From assembly GCF_010882125.1 (NCBI RefSeq), contig NZ_JAAGVZ010000012.1, positions 1 to 64,000 of the forward strand: a stretch of 64,000 nt of DNA, given 5' to 3'. Of this stretch, positions 61,080 to 64,000 are shown piece after piece. Within the stretch, counting starts at the first letter, position 1, and each line of letters opens with the position of its first letter. The notes beneath the pieces were generated by a model, which was given only the letters and a program-made list of their open reading frames with translations, was not told the origin of the DNA and ran no database searches. Source of the stretch: Peribacillus alkalitolerans. GTDB taxonomy: Bacteria > Bacillota > Bacilli > Bacillales > DSM-1321. Position numbers and translations under genes: made by a program.

Positions 61080-63731
61080 TTATTTCTGCCATGAGCCACC
61101 TGTTCTATTGGCAATGGTCATATCACGATGTAATAATCGGTTGATGTCTGGATAGGTCTGTTCAGCTACGATGCGACCATCCAACAAAAGTTGAATGATA
61201 GCTGGTTGGGAGTTCGTGTTACTAGTATTTAATGAAGGGGAGCTTGGAGTCTGAATTGGAGTAATGTTTGGAACAACAGCATTTGCTAGTTTGTTAGACA
61301 TAGACATAACGCCTCTTACAGAATCCTCTAATCCGAGACGTAACCCATCCCCTGCATATCCACCTAATTCTCGCATAACTCTTGAAGGCGAATTAATGTC
61401 TAATGCGCCCTTAATAGTATTTTTAACTGCATCGGCAATAGAACGTGCTTTATCCATAACTGCACCAATCATAGAACTGATACCATCAATCAATCCTTGA
61501 ACAATGTCTTTACCAATTTGACGGAGATTAATATTTTTGAATGTATTTACTATGTTATTCATAATATTTTCAGCAGTTTGTTTGATCGTATCAAATGCCC
61601 CTTGCCAATCTCCTGTAAAAACCTTCACAAAAAATTGAATGACACCCAAGATAATATCAAGTGCATTTTTAATGGTAAGCTTCATGGTTTCCCAAGCAAT
61701 TTTTACAACACCCGTAATGATGGGCCAAACCATTTGGAAAACACCTTGAATAATTCCCATTACCATTTTTATGTGTGAGCCTATATAATTCATGAAAAAG
61801 CTCACTATCACCATGATTTGATCGCCATTTTCTTTCCAGAAAGCTTTAATTCTTCCAAGGGTATCTCCAAAAAACTGTTGTACTTCTGTCATTACCTTTT
61901 TCACGATATTTCCGATGAAATCCAAAGCCACTTTGAAATATTTTTGAATACTGGTCCAAATTTCATTGACCTTATTTTTAAAATCTTCATTATTTTTATA
62001 TAAAGCTACGAAAATAGCGATTAGTCCAACTACTGCTGCAACTAATAAACCGATAGGACCCGTAATCACTGCAAATGCAGAACCGAGCGCACCAGTAACC
62101 ACAGCTGTACCACCCATTGCTGTCATTAGCGCACCAAACCCTGTAACGGCACTCCCGCCTATTGCAATTACAATACCAATCGCAGCAACGATACCTAATA
62201 TTACTGCTGTTACAGCTGCACTTATTGCAACAAAGCTTTGCATGGTTGGAGATAATCCGTTGAAGAAGTCCGTTAACTTTTGAAGTAATGCAACCACCGA
62301 TTCAATAGCAGGGGCAAGAGCATTTCCAATACTGATTTGCATACTTTCGAATGATCCAGATAATTCATCCATTGCACCCTTAAGATTATCCTTCATTTTC
62401 CCTGCTGCTTCGGCAGAAGCTCCACCACTTTCTTGTAGAGCTTTTGTCATCTTATCAATTTCAGATGGACCAGCAGCCATTAATGAAATCATTCCGGATA
62501 CTGCCTCTTTTCCAACCAAAGAGGCTAATGTAGCAGCTTTTTGAGTTTCCGTCTGCCCTTCCATGGACTTCGTAAGGTTATCGATTAGGTTAGACAGTCC
62601 TACAAAGTTTCCTTTTGCATCTGTTACGGCAATTCCCATCGTTGTCATGAGTTTTGAATTTTCTTCTGAAGGAGATAAAAGAGAAAGAAGTGCTGAACGT
62701 AATGTAGTACCAGCTTGTTCCCCTTGCATCCCTGCATTGGTCATGATTCCGATGGATGCGGATAATTCCTCTAAGCTTACCCCTAATGAAGCAGCTGGGG
62801 GTCCTGCATATTTTAAGGCATACTGCATATCAGTTAAGTTTGCTGCGGAAATATTAGCTGTTTTGGCAAGGATGTCTGCAACATCTGTTGCTTTACTAGC
62901 TTCTAATCCAAAGATATTGAGTGTGGAAGCCATAACTTCGGCTGTTTGTGCCATATCAGATCCAGATGCTTCAGCAGCAGAAATAACACCAGGCATTGCA
63001 CCAAGAATGTCCAAAGTGGTAAATCCAAGTGCAGCTAGAGCTTCCTGTCCCATTGCAATTTCTGTTGCAGACTTCGAAGTACTTGCTCCTAACAAAAGTG
63101 CAGATTCCCTTAAAGCTTGTAATTCTGTATCTGTTGATCCTGCAATGGCACCCACACGCGAAAGTTGTGCTTCAAAATCCATGGTCTTATTTACCGCAAT
63201 TCCTAATCCTGCCCCAATAGCCAATGCTCCAGCACCAAAAGAAGTGGCAATATCTGTGCCCACCGATTGCATATTACCGCCCACATCTTGCATTCGTTGT
63301 CCAAGGTCTCCGACAGACTTTTTAGCGTTTTCTGCATCTTTTGCAAGGTTTTTCAGTTCATTCCCGTCATCAAGAGAAGATAAGGATTTTTTCAACTTAT
63401 CTAAAGAACCTTCTGTAAACTCAATTTCACGCCTAAATGCTCGATACTGTGCTTCTGAAATTTCACCCTTAGCAAACTGTGCTTGCACCTGTTGTTCAGC
63501 ATCTTTTAACATGTTCAATTTTTGGGTAGTATTAGCAACTTGATCGGCTAATAACTTTTGTTTTTGTGCTAGGGCTTCTGTATTACCGGGATTAAACTTC
63601 AGCAAACGATCTACATCTTTTAATTCTTTTTGTAAGGCTATAGATTGACCTTTCACATCTTTTAAAGCTTTATTTAAACCAACCGTATCTGCACCAAGCT
63701 CTATGGTAATTCCTTTAATTCTATCTGCCAT
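61080..63731 (-). CDS. Phage tail tape measure protein
   Basis: The 883-residue protein sets tail length. The N-terminal coiled coil (IELGADTVGLNKALKDVKGQ and onward to about 165) and the TP901-type core (MDFEAQLSRVGAIAGSTDTE, EALAALGFTT) are typical. Two or more hydrophobic segments lie near 490-580 (AVTAVILGIVAAIGIVIAIGG). It lies between the chaperone gene and the large tail protein, the usual order. Confidence 0.93.
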   Translation of the reverse strand: MADRIKGITIELGADTVGLNKALKDVKGQSIALQKELKDVDRLLKFNPGNTEALAQKQKLLADQVANTTQKLNMLKDAEQQVQAQFAKGEISEAQYRAFRREIEFTEGSLDKLKKSLSSLDDGNELKNLAKDAENAKKSVGDLGQRMQDVGGNMQSVGTDIATSFGAGALAIGAGLGIAVNKTMDFEAQLSRVGAIAGSTDTELQALRESALLLGASTSKSATEIAMGQEALAALGFTTLDILGAMPGVISAAEASGSDMAQTAEVMASTLNIFGLEASKATDVADILAKTANISAANLTDMQYALKYAGPPAASLGVSLEELSASIGIMTNAGMQGEQAGTTLRSALLSLLSPSEENSKLMTTMGIAVTDAKGNFVGLSNLIDNLTKSMEGQTETQKAATLASLVGKEAVSGMISLMAAGPSEIDKMTKALQESGGASAEAAGKMKDNLKGAMDELSGSFESMQISIGNALAPAIESVVALLQKLTDFFNGLSPTMQSFVAISAAVTAVILGIVAAIGIVIAIGGSAVTGFGALMTAMGGTAVVTGALGSAFAVITGPIGLLVAAVVGLIAIFVALYKNNEDFKNKVNEIWTSIQKYFKVALDFIGNIVKKVMTEVQQFFGDTLGRIKAFWKENGDQIMVIVSFFMNYIGSHIKMVMGIIQGVFQMVWPIITGVVKIAWETMKLTIKNALDIILGVIQFFVKVFTGDWQGAFDTIKQTAENIMNNIVNTFKNINLRQIGKDIVQGLIDGISSMIGAVMDKARSIADAVKNTIKGALDINSPSRVMRELGGYAGDGLRLGLEDSVRGVMSMSNKLANAVVPNITPIQTPSSPSLNTSNTNSQPAIIQLLLDGRIVAEQTYPDINRLLHRDMTIANRTGGSWQK

Positions 63732-63744
63732 ATTCTCACCTCAC

Positions 63745-64000
63745 TTAGAAAGAATCAAAGTCTGATTGATTCGCTTTTCTGGTCTTTTCTTGAGAAGGCT
63801 TTTGCAATTCCAAATATTCATAAATAAAATCCAGGCACATACCTATGGTCATGTCCTCTAAATCCGTTCGTGTGAGCTTGCAACGATAACAAAGGGCAAG
63901 AAACGTTTCCGTGGAAAATTCCTCGTTCGTTTCTTGCCCTTCGCTATTTTCTATTTTTTTTTACCTTGAATCGTAGACATGATCATATCTTGCAATTCAG
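63745..64000 (-). CDS. Tail assembly chaperone, frameshifted gpGT-like product, partial
   Basis: Two frames meet at a run of nine A on the coding strand (T-run 63954-63962). The upstream frame reads ...MSTIQGKKK and stops at once (63951-63953). The -1 frame is open from the run and reads ENSEGQETNEEFSTETFLAL onward to 63745. Siphophages commonly make G and G-T chaperones this way just before the tape measure gene. The first frame continues beyond the window. Confidence 0.8.
63954..63962 (-). promoter_or_regulatory. Slippery sequence for -1 frameshift
   Basis: GGT followed by nine A, then TAG. The zero frame is GGT-AAA-AAA-AAA-TAG; slipping back one base gives AAA-ATA-GAA and bypasses the stop. 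Confidence 0.75.

Noticed and set aside
62563..63543. Rightward 326-aa ORF
   Set aside because: Antisense to the tape measure gene; a by-product of its Ala/Ser-rich composition.

Overview
The window is a low-GC chromosome segment from an endospore-forming Bacillaceae bacterium. Genes for small acid-soluble spore proteins (sspN, sspO, sspP, tlp) and a CotM-like coat protein sit among a run that keeps much of the Bacillus subtilis yne neighbourhood: lexA-yneA-yneB-ynzC-tkt-sirA-yneF, a Spo0E-like gene, ccdA-yneI-ccdC, yneK, cotM, sspP, sspO, acnA(citB), yneN, sspN, tlp, yneP, yneQ, yneR. Family names come from recognising protein motifs and gene order; no database search was run.

Layout. 1-3.8 kb: small accessory genes (P-loop kinase-like, hotdog thioesterase, membrane protein, lipoprotein) scattered with copies of an AACGGGGG-type repeat. 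4-12 kb: a globin-coupled chemoreceptor (HemAT), a HesB-like selenoprotein read through an in-frame UGA, a PadR regulator with two matching palindromic operators, yneR/yneQ/yneP, a double CbxX/SpoVK-type AAA ATPase, spore proteins and a TlpA-type thioredoxin. 12-16.6 kb: aconitase with a CcpC-like box upstream, spore proteins. 16.6-28 kb: a complete selenocysteine system: selA, a SelW-like selenoprotein, selD (itself with a UGA/Sec codon), selB and tRNA-Sec(UCA), together with a type II pantothenate kinase and sbcCD. Each of the three UGA genes has a short stem-loop just after the UGA that could act as a bacterial SECIS.

28-36 kb: a serine resolvase, a 107-bp tandem repeat array, and a LysR-flanked run of five genes (MGDG-synthase-like glycosyltransferase, YdjM/YfhP-type membrane hydrolase, UDP-glucose dehydrogenase, PAP2 phosphatase, GT4 glycosyltransferase) that looks like an acidic glycolipid or glycan pathway. 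36-49 kb: ccdC-yneI-ccdA, a heterodimeric ABC exporter pair, a scar of an old integrative element at the 3' end of yneF (59-bp direct repeat plus an integrase N-terminal fragment), sirA, transketolase, and the SOS genes yneB-yneA/lexA with clear LexA boxes.

49.17-64 kb: a prophage. Its left boundary is a copy of the last 18 codons of glnA (with the glnA terminator), so the phage most likely uses the 3' end of glnA as attachment site. Reading inward: replication-relaxation protein, FtsK-like ATPase, tiny phage genes, an XRE regulator, amidase and holin, tail and baseplate proteins, a DNRLRE-type tail protein, the tape measure protein, and a tail assembly chaperone with a probable -1 frameshift on a nine-A run. 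The window ends inside that chaperone gene, and no integrase or capsid genes are in view.
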